A DNA stretch of 64,000 bases from Haloarcula pelagica (GTDB taxonomy: Archaea > Halobacteriota > Halobacteria > Halobacteriales > Haloarculaceae), in the NCBI RefSeq assembly GCF_030127105.1, contig NZ_CP126161.1, positions 1,178,001 to 1,242,000 of the forward strand. The letters run 5' to 3'. The position numbers and the translations under genes are program-made. Positions 35,657-46,200 of this stretch are shown here, piece after piece; position 1 is the first letter of the stretch, and every line of letters starts with the position of its first letter. The notes under the pieces were generated by a model. That model saw nothing but the letters and a program-made list of their open reading frames with translations. It ran no database searches and was not told the DNA's origin.

Positions 35657-36113
35657 ATTTGATTTAGCGTATTTCCCTCCGATAATACTTGCTCTGACCG
35701 CGCTGGCCCCGTGGTCTTGCGCTGTTCTGGAGCCCACTGAAAGTGCGGCGCTCAGCTATCATCAGGATTGTCTTTCGGCGAATCAAACCAGCCGCGGCCG
35801 TTCCTCTCTGATACTATTGCTAACCTATTGTTCCAGTCGTCGCCAGTCGCATGCTGTGACGAATGTCTCTCGGATCATTCTTGTTGGTCTGCTCGGTCGG
35901 GCATGTGGGGATAATCAGGAACATCTTTCACCTCCCTATGCCACGCGCGCAGGGTGAAGCAAGAGTCTATACAATCACACAGCTAAGATTGAATGAGCTA
36001 TGAGTATTGATGAGGCGGTTGATGAGGCGCTTGCGACATATGGGATGTCGCGTAGCGAGGAGGCCGAGGAAACGGGCCGATTAGTCGCTACCGTTCAAGA
36101 CTAACGCAGTCTA
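35657..36113. other. Intergenic region with a possible 34-codon fragment
   Basis: No full gene. A short frame at 36000-36104 (MSIDEAVDEALATYGMSRSE) resembles the start of a small regulator or antitoxin and may be a fragment. The rest shows nothing recognisable. Confidence 0.35.
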
Positions 36114-36305
36114 CTAGTCCAGTTGCCGGATTTTCTCTGCGAACTCCGCTTTAGATATCCCCATAGTATCGACCAATTCTGGGAAGCCAGCTCGTTCGAC
36201 CGCTTGCTCGACAAATTCTATCCAGAGGTCTTCGTGTTTTTCGGCGTAGAATACCTTCGATTCATGCGGATACATATCAAGCTCATACTCTGACAAATCG
36301 ATCAT
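36114..36305 (-). CDS. Hypothetical protein next to Fic/Doc remnant
   Basis: A 63-residue acidic protein, MIDLSEYELDMYPHESKVFYA, then EDLWIEFVEQAVERAGFPEL. The frame extends 19 codons upstream to a stop without a normal start, so the ATG at 36305 is chosen, but a longer ancestral gene is possible. It lies downstream of the Doc-like fragment on the same strand and may be part of the same decayed system. Confidence 0.4.
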   Translation of the reverse strand: MIDLSEYELDMYPHESKVFYAEKHEDLWIEFVEQAVERAGFPELVDTMGISKAEFAEKIRQLD

Positions 36306-36382
36306 GATCCCGTGTTTCCGCTCAACTGTTGTGGCTCCGAACCCACGCAAATGTTTGAATAAGACGTTCTTCCGACGAACAG

Positions 36383-36670
36383 TCAGATACGCTTAGATTC
36401 GGTAATATACTCGTTGACCCACTCTCGCCAGTCGTAAGTCTGGGGCTCGATCTCGGTTTTTGTTTCAGGCATCGAGAAATCGGCGTTGATGCGGCGCAGG
36501 TAAAACTGTATCAGTGCCACAGCTGTCCGATGGTTGGCGTTGGGAAGAGCGTGCTTGAGAATCAGATTCGACGCGAAGCGACGGGACCAAAGCACAGTTC
36601 TTACTGATTTCAGAACGGTCGGGACGAACCAGCGGTTCAGTGGGTCTGCGAAGTGAGCGGAGAGATAGTT
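36383..36670 (-). pseudogene. Fic/Doc-type (death-on-curing) protein remnant
   Basis: The readable part is YLSAHFADPLNRWFVPTV, then the Fic-like HALPNANHRTAVALIQFYL, then a C-terminal tail ending TESKRI. H-x-L-x-N-A-N-x-R corresponds to the Fic core motif HxFx(D/E)GNxR. There is no proper start: an in-frame stop precedes YLSAHF, and a plausible earlier part (SPYEVHETI) lies in another frame. So the gene is frameshifted and truncated. Confidence 0.6.
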
Positions 36671-36706
36671 TCATGAACCTCATACGGGCTGTACTGTGGA
36701 GCCACT

Positions 36707-36913
36707 CTAATATCGGTTATCGAACCAAAAAACGAGACCTAGTAGACCCAGCATCGCTGCTAACAGAAGATACCGAGAGGCAAGGGCTTGGATCGGTACC
36801 TGGCCAACTTCGGTAGCCAAGCTGAGTCCGGTGAAGACGATGACACATACCGCAACGACATACCGTGCTTTCTGAAACCAATGCACTAGTAGAATATTAC
36901 GTAGAGACAACAT
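36707..36913 (-). CDS. Small membrane protein, 68 residues
   Basis: MLSLRNILLVHWFQKARYVV; two hydrophobic segments (about residues 17-33 and 47-64), ending WFDNRY. Intact short frame with ATG start. No family recognised. Confidence 0.5.
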   Translation of the reverse strand: MLSLRNILLVHWFQKARYVVAVCVIVFTGLSLATEVGQVPIQALASRYLLLAAMLGLLGLVFWFDNRY

Positions 36914-37099
36914 GAGCTTTCGGCCTCTACTGCCACGGTTTCAACTGAGCGGGTTTCATACCTATCTGAACGACCTGTGCCAGCTGGCGACTGTTTCTGC
37001 TTTGATATCAGTCTTTCATATACCCGTTCGCAACCTCTGGTACAGTCAGTCTGCTCTATCAATACGATACAATATACTGACCGATTCAACAGTAACGAG

Positions 37100-37282
37100 T
37101 CAGTGCTCTTGCATCACCCGCCCTCCCCGTCGAGAGACATAGCCACGGTCCTCGAGATCATTAGCAGCCTCCCTGAGGAGCGAAACAAGAACGAGCTCCG
37201 GGAGACCCCGCGTAGCCTGTCTCGCGAGCCATCGCTCAAGCGATCTCTCTACCTCACCCACCTCGCCATCTGAGTCCATCAC
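37100..37282 (-). CDS. Small hypothetical protein coupled to DUF6735-like gene
   Basis: A 60-residue protein, MMDSDGEVGEVERSLERWLA, with ELVLVSLLREAANDLEDRGYV. Its ATG overlaps the stop of the preceding gene (ATGA), so the two are co-translated. Helical, no known motif. Confidence 0.55.
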   Translation of the reverse strand: MMDSDGEVGEVERSLERWLARQATRGLPELVLVSLLREAANDLEDRGYVSRRGGRVMQEH

Positions 37283-37911
37283 TCATCCTCCGGCGTTTTG
37301 ATGATAAGCTCCGAGCGGTCATCGGCCCACCGAGAAAGCATCTCGGAAAGATACTCCCGTGCTTCCCTTGGCGAGAACAGCTCTCGATCACAGAGATCCC
37401 CTGCAACCCGTTTCAACGCTCGAAATTCTCCCTGGGCGTACCCATCACCGACTGGCTCGCCGTTGTACCACCGCACGGTCCTGAGTGCGCCATTGCCCAC
37501 AGTCGGCTCCCCGGAGATTCGCTGGCAGTCGTATTGTAACCAAAACCAGTGTGTCCGATAGGCCGTCACCTCGAAATCACTGTCAACGATGTAGAACGCC
37601 TCATGATGTAGATAATCCAGATACTCCGTAAGCACTGCTTCAAGTGAGATGGCAAGCGTCAGTGGGTCGTGATCGATATCTGTTGGAGCTACCCCGGAAT
37701 TCTCAACTAATCGACTCACCGTTTCATCGTCGTACGATTCAATGAGTGCCGCAAAGAGTCGTTGGGCGTTCTTACTTGCTTCCTCGCCACCGAAAGGCGT
37801 CTCTTTGGTGATCTGGACTTTTACTCGGAGATGCAATCCACCCCAGTGGGTGTAGTGGATGTTATACAGGCTGTCAGGTCGTTCGTATGCAATGAGTGCT
37901 CTGTGTCCCAT
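37279..37911 (-). CDS. DUF6735-like haloarchaeal protein
   Basis: A 210-residue protein starting MGHRALIAYERPDSLYNIHY, then THWGGLHLRVKVQIT, AFYIVDSDFEVTAYRTHWF, GNGALRTVRWYNGEPVGDGY and REAREYLSEMLSRWADD. The opening MGHRALxAYERPD...THWGG is characteristic of the DUF6735 family, whose function is unknown. ATG at 37911 is chosen for that reason; the frame is open further upstream. It is coupled with the 60-residue gene downstream. Confidence 0.75.
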   Translation of the reverse strand: MGHRALIAYERPDSLYNIHYTHWGGLHLRVKVQITKETPFGGEEASKNAQRLFAALIESYDDETVSRLVENSGVAPTDIDHDPLTLAISLEAVLTEYLDYLHHEAFYIVDSDFEVTAYRTHWFWLQYDCQRISGEPTVGNGALRTVRWYNGEPVGDGYAQGEFRALKRVAGDLCDRELFSPREAREYLSEMLSRWADDRSELIIKTPEDE

Positions 37912-38027
37912 ATCGAATCTGCGAGACGTGGATGACGCCCCGCACCCCTCGGGGGGGCGAAAATATACGCGAGATGAATCACCCAGACACCGCCACATTC
38001 GATTCACACTCCACCTTCGGATGAGTC

Positions 38028-38095
38028 GGCTCTGTTGAAACCCTCTTGACTCGACTTTTCTTCCGTTGAAACAGCCGTTGAGTAGGTATGCGTAG
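38028..38095 (+). mobile_element. Solo IS5-type terminal end (remnant)
   Basis: GGCTCTGTTGAAACCC followed by about 50 bases alignable with the region after the IS end at 3569 (TCGAC-TTTTC, then CAGCCGTTGAG versus CAACCGTTAGT). No transposase or partner end nearby. A leftover of a deleted or recombined element. Confidence 0.55.
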
Positions 38096-38258
38096 TGTTC
38101 AGTTTCATAGAACATTCACAGAGTACACGTACTCAGGGAGTTCACGTAGCAATGAGTCAACGCTCGTAGCGTCGAGAACGCGCGAGGGGCGTCTGAACGG
38201 AGTGAGGACGACGGCTGGGGAGGGGCTGGCGTGCAATAAAAAGACCGCCTGTCTGCCT

Positions 38259-39104
38259 CTACAACCGCTCTTCGCGCTCTGGGAACTCCACCCTGCTCCA
38301 GCCCGTCAGTGCAACCGAGACGCGTCCCTCGTACCAGCTCTTGGCTACAGCCCGGAACCTGACGCGCTCGCCTTCTTTGACTACGGGTTGGTCGCTCGCT
38401 CGCCAGACAGTGAACTTCGTGATCGACGTCCCATCCTCTATCAGACCCACCTGAGAGATAGCCGGACTGCTCGACTCCCAGAGCACCGTCACTCGACCAG
38501 CAATGTCCACCTCACTTCGATTTGCGTTCCCGATTATCTCGATTGGCACGACCGTCCCTGGCGCGAGCCACTCTGCTTCGGTCACCGAGACCGACGCATC
38601 CACGATATCTGCCCCCTCTGCCATCCGTCGTGCGAGCCTCTTCGAGAGTGCGGCCGTCGTCGTTCCCGTTTGGACCCGTTCTTGGATCCGCCTCGCCTGC
38701 TTGTTCACGCTCGCCAGTTCCTTCCGAGTCATTCCGGTCCGTGGGTCCACCCGATCTGGCTCCGCCCATGGGTCCACGCTCGCCGCTCGCTTCGAGAATC
38801 GCCGTCGACGTGCCTCGTTTCTGCGCTCGGCGACATCTCTCGTCCGGGCCTCCCGGTCTGAATCCTGTCTGTGGTCCCACCGGCTTCTGGTTCGTCCGAT
38901 CTCCGCCTCGCGTGCTGCCATTCGCTCTTCGGCCTCTAGAGTCAGTCCTCGTCCAGCCACCTCGAAGTGATTCGTATCGACCTTCGCCTGTATCTCCTGG
39001 GCAACCGACCGCTGCAGTTCCGGGACCTCCTCGGTAACCGCCTCATCTGCGACCGTCTGTTCATCGTGCGAAACTTCATATCGAATCGAATTCTCTATAC
39101 TCAT
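38259..39104 (-). CDS. OB-fold (RPA-like) DNA-binding protein, putative
   Basis: A 281-residue protein. The N-terminal half is highly charged and coiled (RDVAERRNEARRRRFSKRA, RKELASVNKQARRIQERV). The C-terminal half (about 165-281) looks like an OB fold of the RPA type: GRVTVLWESSSPAISQVGLI, ITKFTVWRASDQPVVKEGE, VRFRAVAKSWYEGRVSVALT. Such genes are common on haloarchaeal plasmids and integrated elements. A strongly hairpin-rich non-coding stretch lies just upstream. Single-strand DNA binding is inferred. Confidence 0.65.
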   Translation of the reverse strand: MSIENSIRYEVSHDEQTVADEAVTEEVPELQRSVAQEIQAKVDTNHFEVAGRGLTLEAEERMAAREAEIGRTRSRWDHRQDSDREARTRDVAERRNEARRRRFSKRAASVDPWAEPDRVDPRTGMTRKELASVNKQARRIQERVQTGTTTAALSKRLARRMAEGADIVDASVSVTEAEWLAPGTVVPIEIIGNANRSEVDIAGRVTVLWESSSPAISQVGLIEDGTSITKFTVWRASDQPVVKEGERVRFRAVAKSWYEGRVSVALTGWSRVEFPEREERL

Positions 39105-39695
39105 TGTAGTTCCTTGAAGGCGCCCATCCAGCGTCTTCCACTTTCACGACTTCCCAGTCGTGACTATCATCACACTCCGACAACCTCCTCGCGCGCTGTC
39201 CGCGCCTTCACGCGCCCGACAGGGCGCGGACAGCGCGCCCCTTCGAGTAGAGACAACCAGTGACGCGCGACCGGCCAGCCCGCCCGAGTGTCCAGCTTCA
39301 AGTCGGTTTCTGGTCTGAGGGACGAAGACCGAAACTGCGCTTGATGCTGGCGTCCCGAAAGGGCGAGCGAGGAACGACCAGCGAACGCGTTCGCTGGTCG
39401 TGGTGCGGGTGTCTGGCCGGGCGGGCGGGACGGGCCATGCATAGGACCAACCGCCCACCTGGTGGACTGAACGGGCGAGGCCGTTCGACGAACCCCGGCG
39501 ACGCAAGTACCTCCTGGAGCGGCGAGTCGCGGGAGTCGAACGAGCGCGGGCTTTCAAGTTGTGTGGATCTAAGTACCACTCTGCTCTCTCAAGGGCAGCG
39601 GGTTATACGACCTCGAAACAACCTGCCAACCACGCCTAACGTACACGCTCTCTGCAGTACAGAGGTATTTCTACTCCGTCGACCGAGAGTCTCGT
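39105..39695. other. Hairpin-rich GC-rich non-coding region
   Basis: About 590 bases with no protein-like frame. Three perfect inverted repeats stand out: 8-base arms TCACGACT/AGTCGTGA around a 4-base loop (39144-39163); 16-base arms starting GCGCGCTGTCCGCGCC (39191-39206 with 39223-39238); and a 28-base uninterrupted palindrome centred on GAACGCGTTC (39374-39401). It could be a structured RNA, a recombination or replication site, or paired terminators. Confidence 0.6.
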
Positions 39696-40235
39696 ATGAG
39701 CGCTGGGAAGATCACCCTCTACATCGCAGCGAGCGTGGACGGCTATATCGCCGACGAGGATGGGGGTGTTGCGTGGCTTTCGGAGTTCGAAGAGGCAGCG
39801 AGTGAGGACGATATCGAAGAGTTCACTGCGTTCTTCGAGAGTGTCGACTGTCTCGTGATGGGCGCAACGACGTATGAACAAGTACTGACCTTCGGTGAGT
39901 GGCCGTACGATGACAAACCAACGTACGTGTTCACGCATCGGGACCTCTCACCTGCGACTGACGCTGTCGAGTTCGTTGACCAGCCCGTCGCAGATGTCTC
40001 GACACACCTCAAAGAACAGTATGGGCATATCTGGCTCGTCGGAGGCGCACAACTTGCAGAAGCGTTCTTCCACGAACAGGAGATTGATGCACTTCGGCTA
40101 TCGCTCGTGCCAGTTCTCTTAGGAGGGGGGGTTCCACTCTTCGCGGGAGAGTACGACCAACAATCGCTCCGATTGCTCGATACCACGCGTCGCGAGGGCG
40201 GAATCGTTGAACATCAGTATGTGGTCTGTGGCTGA
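39696..40235 (+). CDS. RibD C-terminal/dihydrofolate-reductase-family protein
   Basis: A 179-residue protein of the DHFR/RibD_C fold: ITLYIAASVDGYIADEDGGVAWL, CLVMGATTYEQVL, YVFTHRDL, IWLVGGAQLAEAFF and LSLVPVLLGGGVPLF. These mark the YyaP/YwjB-like group that uses NAD(P)H for unknown reductions. Intact with ATG at 39696. It stands alone. Confidence 0.88.
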   Translation: MSAGKITLYIAASVDGYIADEDGGVAWLSEFEEAASEDDIEEFTAFFESVDCLVMGATTYEQVLTFGEWPYDDKPTYVFTHRDLSPATDAVEFVDQPVADVSTHLKEQYGHIWLVGGAQLAEAFFHEQEIDALRLSLVPVLLGGGVPLFAGEYDQQSLRLLDTTRREGGIVEHQYVVCG

Positions 40236-40346
40236 GAGCGGCGTCGGTTGAGATGATATATTCCCAGTTTGCAGTAGCGCCCTTCCGAACTATGCAGTGT
40301 CTATCAGTACCAGCGTACGAGATACAGAGAGTACGTCTCCCGGTTA

Positions 40347-40880
40347 TTAGGAGATAGATAATCGAACTTTTCCGATCAGGAGCTTCGGGAGTTGACCGAG
40401 TAGTTGTGGGAACGTCAGTCCGAGCTGTGGCGCCACTTCGTTCATATTTGTGTGGAACCTGTGTTCGCGGATGATTCCCGCGTCGAGATGAAGTATCGAC
40501 ACACCGCGAATCTGAACCTCTCGGCCAGTCGGGGGCAGACCACCGAGTGGTCCGTCGTGGGTCATCGTCAGTCGAACCTCGTACATAACGATGTCCTCGC
40601 CACTAACCATATCGAGAACGGTAATTTCGAAGTCCGGGAACGCCGTGGATATCACCTCCATGAACTGTCGGAGCCCGTCCCGTCCGTGGACCTCTCCTTT
40701 CGGCCCGGCAACCCCTTTCGCTGGTGCTGCAGGGTCGTACATCACGAACGTGTCTGCGACCAGCTGTGGAATCGCTGCGTACTCTCTGTCGTTCCACATA
40801 TCCACGTACGCCCTGGCAGTCGCTTCCGGGTCGACGGCGGACAGCACGCGGTCGCCACGAGGCGTCGATCGTGTCGCCAT
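40347..40880 (-). CDS. SnoaL-like ester cyclase family protein
   Basis: A 177-residue SnoaL/NTF2-like protein: ATARAYVDMWNDREYAAIP, VMYDPAAPAKG, GRDGLRQFMEVISTAFPDFE, VRLTMTHDGPLGGLPPTG and SILHLDAGIIREHRFHTNM. Members bind or modify small aromatic or quinone-like molecules. ATG at 40880 lies two bases after the stop of the cupin gene, so they are co-transcribed. Confidence 0.85.
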   Translation of the reverse strand: MATRSTPRGDRVLSAVDPEATARAYVDMWNDREYAAIPQLVADTFVMYDPAAPAKGVAGPKGEVHGRDGLRQFMEVISTAFPDFEITVLDMVSGEDIVMYEVRLTMTHDGPLGGLPPTGREVQIRGVSILHLDAGIIREHRFHTNMNEVAPQLGLTFPQLLGQLPKLLIGKVRLSIS

Positions 40881-40882
40881 GG

Positions 40883-41326
40883 TCACGTCCTCAGGACCGC
40901 GACGCCGAGCGGGTCAACTGGTTCCTCGAACTCTGTGACGGTTGTGCGGTCGGAGAAGAAGCCCACGAACCGGGCTGTCTCCGCGCCCCCGTTTTGGAAG
41001 CCGTGTGGGGCCATCGGCGGAACCACTATCAGATCGCCCGCCTCGATCATTCCCGTCGTCTCGTCGACCCACACGTCGACTTCGGCACCGTGGAGACAGA
41101 CGACGATCTCCTCGGGGCTATCGACGTGCGTCTCCAGTTTCTGCCCGGGGTCGAGTTCGAAGTAGACGACGTTGTGTCCACCCTCGAGTTCGAGCCCACT
41201 CGCGGCAGGGAACGACGGGGAGAACGGGAAGTTCACCCGCACGTCCATCTCCGATCCGGATTGGTTCGCTCTGACGAGTTCGAGGTCATCGAGACTGACT
41301 TTTTTCAGCTCTGTTTGATTCGGCAT
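40883..41326 (-). CDS. Cupin-domain protein
   Basis: A 147-residue single-cupin protein: VYFELDPGQKLETHVDSPEEIVVCLHG (first cupin motif with His and Glu), GDLIVVPPMAPHGFQNGG (second motif with His). It may bind a metal and act as a dioxygenase, isomerase or sensor. Start ATG at 41326 lies about 20 bases after a TATA-like CTAATATGCC; an upstream ATG at 41347 overlaps that box and is less likely. First gene of a pair with the cyclase. Confidence 0.82.
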   Translation of the reverse strand: MPNQTELKKVSLDDLELVRANQSGSEMDVRVNFPFSPSFPAASGLELEGGHNVVYFELDPGQKLETHVDSPEEIVVCLHGAEVDVWVDETTGMIEAGDLIVVPPMAPHGFQNGGAETARFVGFFSDRTTVTEFEEPVDPLGVAVLRT

Positions 41327-41453
41327 GTTCAGCCCTACAGACGGCATATTAGTGCTTGAGTGTTCGGAGAATGATATTTCACTCAGAGAGATAGCATATA
41401 CTACGTCTCGTGGGGTTCCGCACTGGTCCTGTCGCTGTCAGGGTGGCGTGGAG

Positions 41454-42422
41454 CTACTGAGAGATATCGACGACAGAAAGGTGTTCGTCGAGTGTAATCG
41501 TGAGTGAGTCGTCCCCGCTCCCGATAGTCGTGGCTACCTCGAGCGGAGACTCGGTGGCGGCGATGGTCACCTGCGTCTGGACGAGGTCGAAAAGGCCTTC
41601 GAGTGAGGGGCTGAACACGTTGAGTCCTCGCTCGTACAGGTAACCGATCACGGGCGCTAGACTGGTGACACACAGTTCGACCGGGAGCCGTTTGGCGAAT
41701 CGACAGGTATCACAGCGTAGTTCGCCCCAGGCGGCGAACGGAGTTCTACAGCTTCGGCAGGGCTGGTCGTCAGTCACCTCGTGATCGGCACACACTGACA
41801 GCGTTCCTCTGACGGGACTTGCACACTCGGGACACACACCTTGCATCATGTGCGCCAGATCCGACATGCAGAGGTAGAGTTCCGTCCTGAGCGCCTGGTC
41901 GGGCGTCCGACCGGCCAGTCCCGGTGCCGGAAACGGCGCGTTCAGGAGTGTTCCTCGCGGAGCAGCGTCGCCGAACAGTCCGGCGCATTCAGTGCAGGAG
42001 AATCGAAGCCATTGGTCCTCGTATGTCGCCCGTATTGCTCCGCCACAGACCGGACAGTTCGAATTTACCTCCCCGGAGATCTCGGCGTCGTGTTCCCCTG
42101 CAACCGTTACGACGGTTCGCGCGAGTTTCTTTCCACCACCACTCAGTCGGTAGCCCTCGCCTGTCTTCCGCACGAAGTGCGGGACGAGCTTCGAGAGGTG
42201 GTAATTGAACCGACCGTTGTCGCCAACGTTGACGCGTCGTCGCAACTCGGAGAACGACATCGTTGACGCGCTGTCGTCGATGTCGTCGTATTCGTGGAGC
42301 GCCCCTGCCTGCCACAAGACCCGGAGGATATTCAGCCGCGTCTCGTCTCCCAGGATCGCGAACGCTTCTTCCGGAGACACGCCGTCGAACTCAGTTTCGG
42401 GAGCCGATTGAATATCATCCAT
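41454..42422 (-). CDS. ArsR-like winged-helix regulator with zinc-ribbon domain
   Basis: A 322-residue protein. Residues about 15-110 form a winged helix (AFAILGDETRLNILRVLWQAG, SFSELRRRVNVGDNGRFNYHLSKL, GYRLSGGGKKLARTV). A zinc ribbon follows (CPVCGGAI ... CTECAG), then a C-terminal effector part with more CxxC pairs (CPECASPV, CRSCRTPF, CDTCRFAK). This layout is common among haloarchaeal regulators. It lies upstream of the cupin-cyclase pair on the same strand and may control it. Confidence 0.82.
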   Translation of the reverse strand: MDDIQSAPETEFDGVSPEEAFAILGDETRLNILRVLWQAGALHEYDDIDDSASTMSFSELRRRVNVGDNGRFNYHLSKLVPHFVRKTGEGYRLSGGGKKLARTVVTVAGEHDAEISGEVNSNCPVCGGAIRATYEDQWLRFSCTECAGLFGDAAPRGTLLNAPFPAPGLAGRTPDQALRTELYLCMSDLAHMMQGVCPECASPVRGTLSVCADHEVTDDQPCRSCRTPFAAWGELRCDTCRFAKRLPVELCVTSLAPVIGYLYERGLNVFSPSLEGLFDLVQTQVTIAATESPLEVATTIGSGDDSLTITLDEHLSVVDISQ

Positions 42423-43251
42423 ACCACTCTCTACCACGCCTCGAACGATAAATCAGATGTCAGAGACGAGTCTTCGGGATCGCGTCTTCTGCCGTTGCTC
42501 TATGGGGTCGAACTCTATTTGGCGGCCGACAATTCGGTGATTCCAGCGTGCTGACTATGCGTATGTGCTCAGCACAACTGCAAGAGCCTGTCAGAATGTG
42601 AGTCTCTCAGCTGAACCAGACACGCCCCACTGTTTCTTCTGAACAAGCAATTGCATATCCCCACCTACGCTGAACGACTCACACCCCTTCCAACACGTCC
42701 AGAACATATCAGCGCTTTAGCGGAAACGGTGGGGTGTCTCTGTACGCTTCGGTTGCGTGGGTCCCAGGAATCACAAAAGATCAACCGTACTGCAACTACT
42801 CTAATTCTTCAACAGCCAGCTCCTTCCGATCACGCACGGCAGTAATCCACTTTGGGAGGGAGTCGAGTTCCTTTGATGGGCTCTTCATCAGGGACACAGT
42901 CTACGCCCCAACGATGTCCGAGAAGTCTTCGTCCGCTCATGGAGAACATCCGCCAGTTCGTTGTCCTCAACAAGCCGCGCGTGACGCCAGCGAAGCGAGG
43001 AGATGGCGTCCAGCGACCGCGAGCGATCCGAGGGCTTTCGAGGTTGTCCTAAGTGCAAAACTTAACGGAAGATACCAATAACCGACGATCTCCAATAATA
43101 GCGCTACCCGCCAAATGTTGGCAGTAGAAGCTCTCACACTAACCTTGGAAACAGACACAGAAGTGCTGTGAATGGATAGCAACTGCTAGGTGAGAACTGC
43201 GTTCGAGAAGCGTTATAGTTCCGTTCAGCAACTGGAGCGTATTCAGTACTA
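42423..43251. other. Intergenic region without recognisable genes
   Basis: About 830 bases. No frame is convincing on either strand; a few short protein-like pieces on the minus strand near 42800-42860 may be fragments. It contains the promoters of the regulator to the left and the large ATPase to the right. I see no RNA gene or repeat. Confidence 0.45.
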
Positions 43252-46200
43252 ATGACGCAGACTCCACCACCTTCAGAGACACTGCCTGTTCCTGCAGACT
43301 CGACAGATACCTATATTCGAATCCAGCCAGCAACGACCCCACTTGATCCGGACAACGTCGAGACGCATGTGCGTCGCCTCCATCGTCTCGACAGTCCGAC
43401 GGACTCGACTGGTTTCCTCGGTGGTCTCTTCCAATCCGACGAGCCACCGACGCTCGAATGGCTACTGGTTGGGAATCAGGACGAACTCTCATACTACGTC
43501 CGATCCGTCCCGTCTGACACGCTTGAGGCACTCGAAGGCGCTCTCAGAGGACTCTTTCCGACTGCCTATGCGTTCGAACGGGTCCAACTATCCAGGGCAC
43601 ACCTGCTCTCGGGGGAGAGTGCAAGCCAATCGGCCGAGACAGCCCCCAGCGAAGCACCTGCTGCCATCGAATACGAACGCCACACGTCACATCGTCGTGA
43701 CTGGCAAACCTGTCTCACGCCTGTTGCTCACTTCTACGAAAGCGAGCAGACACACCTCCCACTGACGAGTGTCACAGAAACGATTGCGAACAGTCCCTAC
43801 CCCGTGGTCTTTCAGACGCTCATCCGAGCAAAACCGGACTGGTCACCCGAACTTGAGACACGCCGGCTCGCTCTCGAAGAGGGGACGGATACACTCGGTG
43901 GGACGCTCACAAATGCAATATTTGGCCCGCCTGAGGAGGGTGTCGACCATCTCACGGCCTCGGACGAACAGCGCCTCAGGGAACTCACAGAGCGGGATCC
44001 GCGACATTCCTTCGAGATCAACTGTCGAGCAGTCGTGGGAACCGAAGCTCCAGGCGAAACCACGAGCGCATCACCGACTGCCGTTACTCGTGATCTCGCA
44101 ACAGCATTCACCCACCTGAACCGGACGACCTACGAGTTGGCTGGACGGGTTCTGACTGGGGAGGCCGCACTCGACATTCACAAGGATATCGAAGCCGCGG
44201 ATTTCCGTGAGAACACCCGAAACGGGGGGCTCTTGAGAACGTTGCCGTGGTCGAATCCATCCTCGCCGCTGCTCGTCGCCGATGCGAGTGAGGTGGGAAG
44301 TTTCTGTCTGGTAGATGGCGCTGCCCTCACGGCGTCAGGACGGCGTTCACTCACTGCCACGCCGGGCGAGCGCCAGCCCATGGGCCACCCACCAGAGAAC
44401 CAACTCACACACTATCGAACGCAGGGGCTGCCAATCGGCCATCCACTCACGCAGGACAATACACCCGAGCCAGAGCACATTTCACTTCCACCGGATCTTC
44501 AGTCACTGCACCTCGCGTGGTTCGGAAAGACCGGCTCCGGGAAGTCAACGAGTCTCAACACTGCAGTGCTGGATAACCACGAGGCCACAGACGGCGCTGA
44601 CATCCTGATCGACTCGAAAGGCGATGGAATGCCCCAAGAGTATATGCAAGCGCACTACGAGCGCTACGGGAGCCTAGAGAACGTGCTGTACTTCGATTGT
44701 GCCGATATCCTGCCAGCGTTTTCGTTTTTCGATATCCGTGATGAACTCGATTCGGGCATTACGCGGACAGCGGCGGTCGAGGACCGCGTCGAGCACTATA
44801 TCGAGATACTCGTGGCACTGATGGGTCGAGAAGGCTTCGAGCAGGCCGTTCGCTCGCCCGATATCATCCGCTACATGCTCAAAGCGATGTTCGATCCAGT
44901 CAGTGGCGAGGAGGCCTTTAGCCACCGTGACTTTCACAGCGCGGTTCAGGAGATGCACGACCGCAACAGCGCACCGCCAGTCTCGGATGAGGACTTAGAG
45001 CGGATGCTGGCCGGCGTCGTGGCCAATCGAGCCCGGACCTTCGACGAGATTATGCAGGGGGTCGCAAACCGAATCGAGAAGATTCCGGTCAATCCCCGTC
45101 TGGCTCGTATCTTCAATCACGTTCCCGAACGGGGCGAAGACAGCGAGGAGCCACAGTTCGACCTCTTCGACTATTTGGATGAGGATGTCGTGATCATCTT
45201 CGATACGGGTGGGTTACGAAGTGAGTCCCAGCAAGCGCTCACGCTGTTGATTATCTCGAACCTCTGGTCGGCACTGAAACGCCGAGCGAAAGAACAAGCT
45301 GAGAGTGAAGCCGATCGAGAGAACGCAGACCTCCCACTGGTTAATTGCTACCTCGAAGAGGCTGCGAGCATTGCAGATTCCTCACTACTCTCGGAACTCC
45401 TCTCTCAGTCACGGAGTTTCGAATGTTCGGTCACGCTCGCCATGCAGTTTCCCTCCCAGCTCCGTGAGCAAAGCGAGCGAGCCTATCAGGAGGTGTTGAA
45501 CAACGTCTCGACGATCGTGACGGGCAACGTCGCTGTCGACGAACGGCTGGCGAAGCGCCTGGCCACTGACGAGATGACCGCGCGCGATGTCGGGAATCGG
45601 CTCCGTGCACTCCGCCGTGGGGAGTGGTTGGTCTCGCTACCTGCGGCGTTCGATGAAGACGAACCCCAGCCGTTTCTGGCCCGCTCTCTCACGCCACCGA
45701 GCGGCCATCCCGCAGCAAGAACGGCACCACGCCGTTCGGGTTTCGAGGAAGCCACCACAGCGCTCACAGAGCGCATCGAAACCACTGTCGGACTGGGGCT
45801 GGCCGAACCGAACACAGTCGAGCGTTCGGACGACGAATCGGCCGGCCCAGAACGCGTCGATAGCGCGCTGCCCTATACGAATCGACTACCGGAGACGGTT
45901 CGATACGACGGTGACGTGCATGCGCTCTTTTGTACGGAGTGTGAGAGTCGCTATGACCCGGATAGGTCGGGAATGCATCGGGCCATCGAGTGCTGTGCCG
46001 TCCTCGAAGAACTCGATACGGATGATGTCCCGATCTGTGAGGTGAACCTGAAGCTGACACCGGACGAACGGGAGGTAACCGAGTTCACCGAGAGACAACT
46101 CATGTTCGTCCAGGCAGTGTACAACGCCCAGCAACTCCGATATGACCCGCTGGAGTATGACCTGCTGTACGACAGCATGATTCGCCTCCAAGAGTACCTC

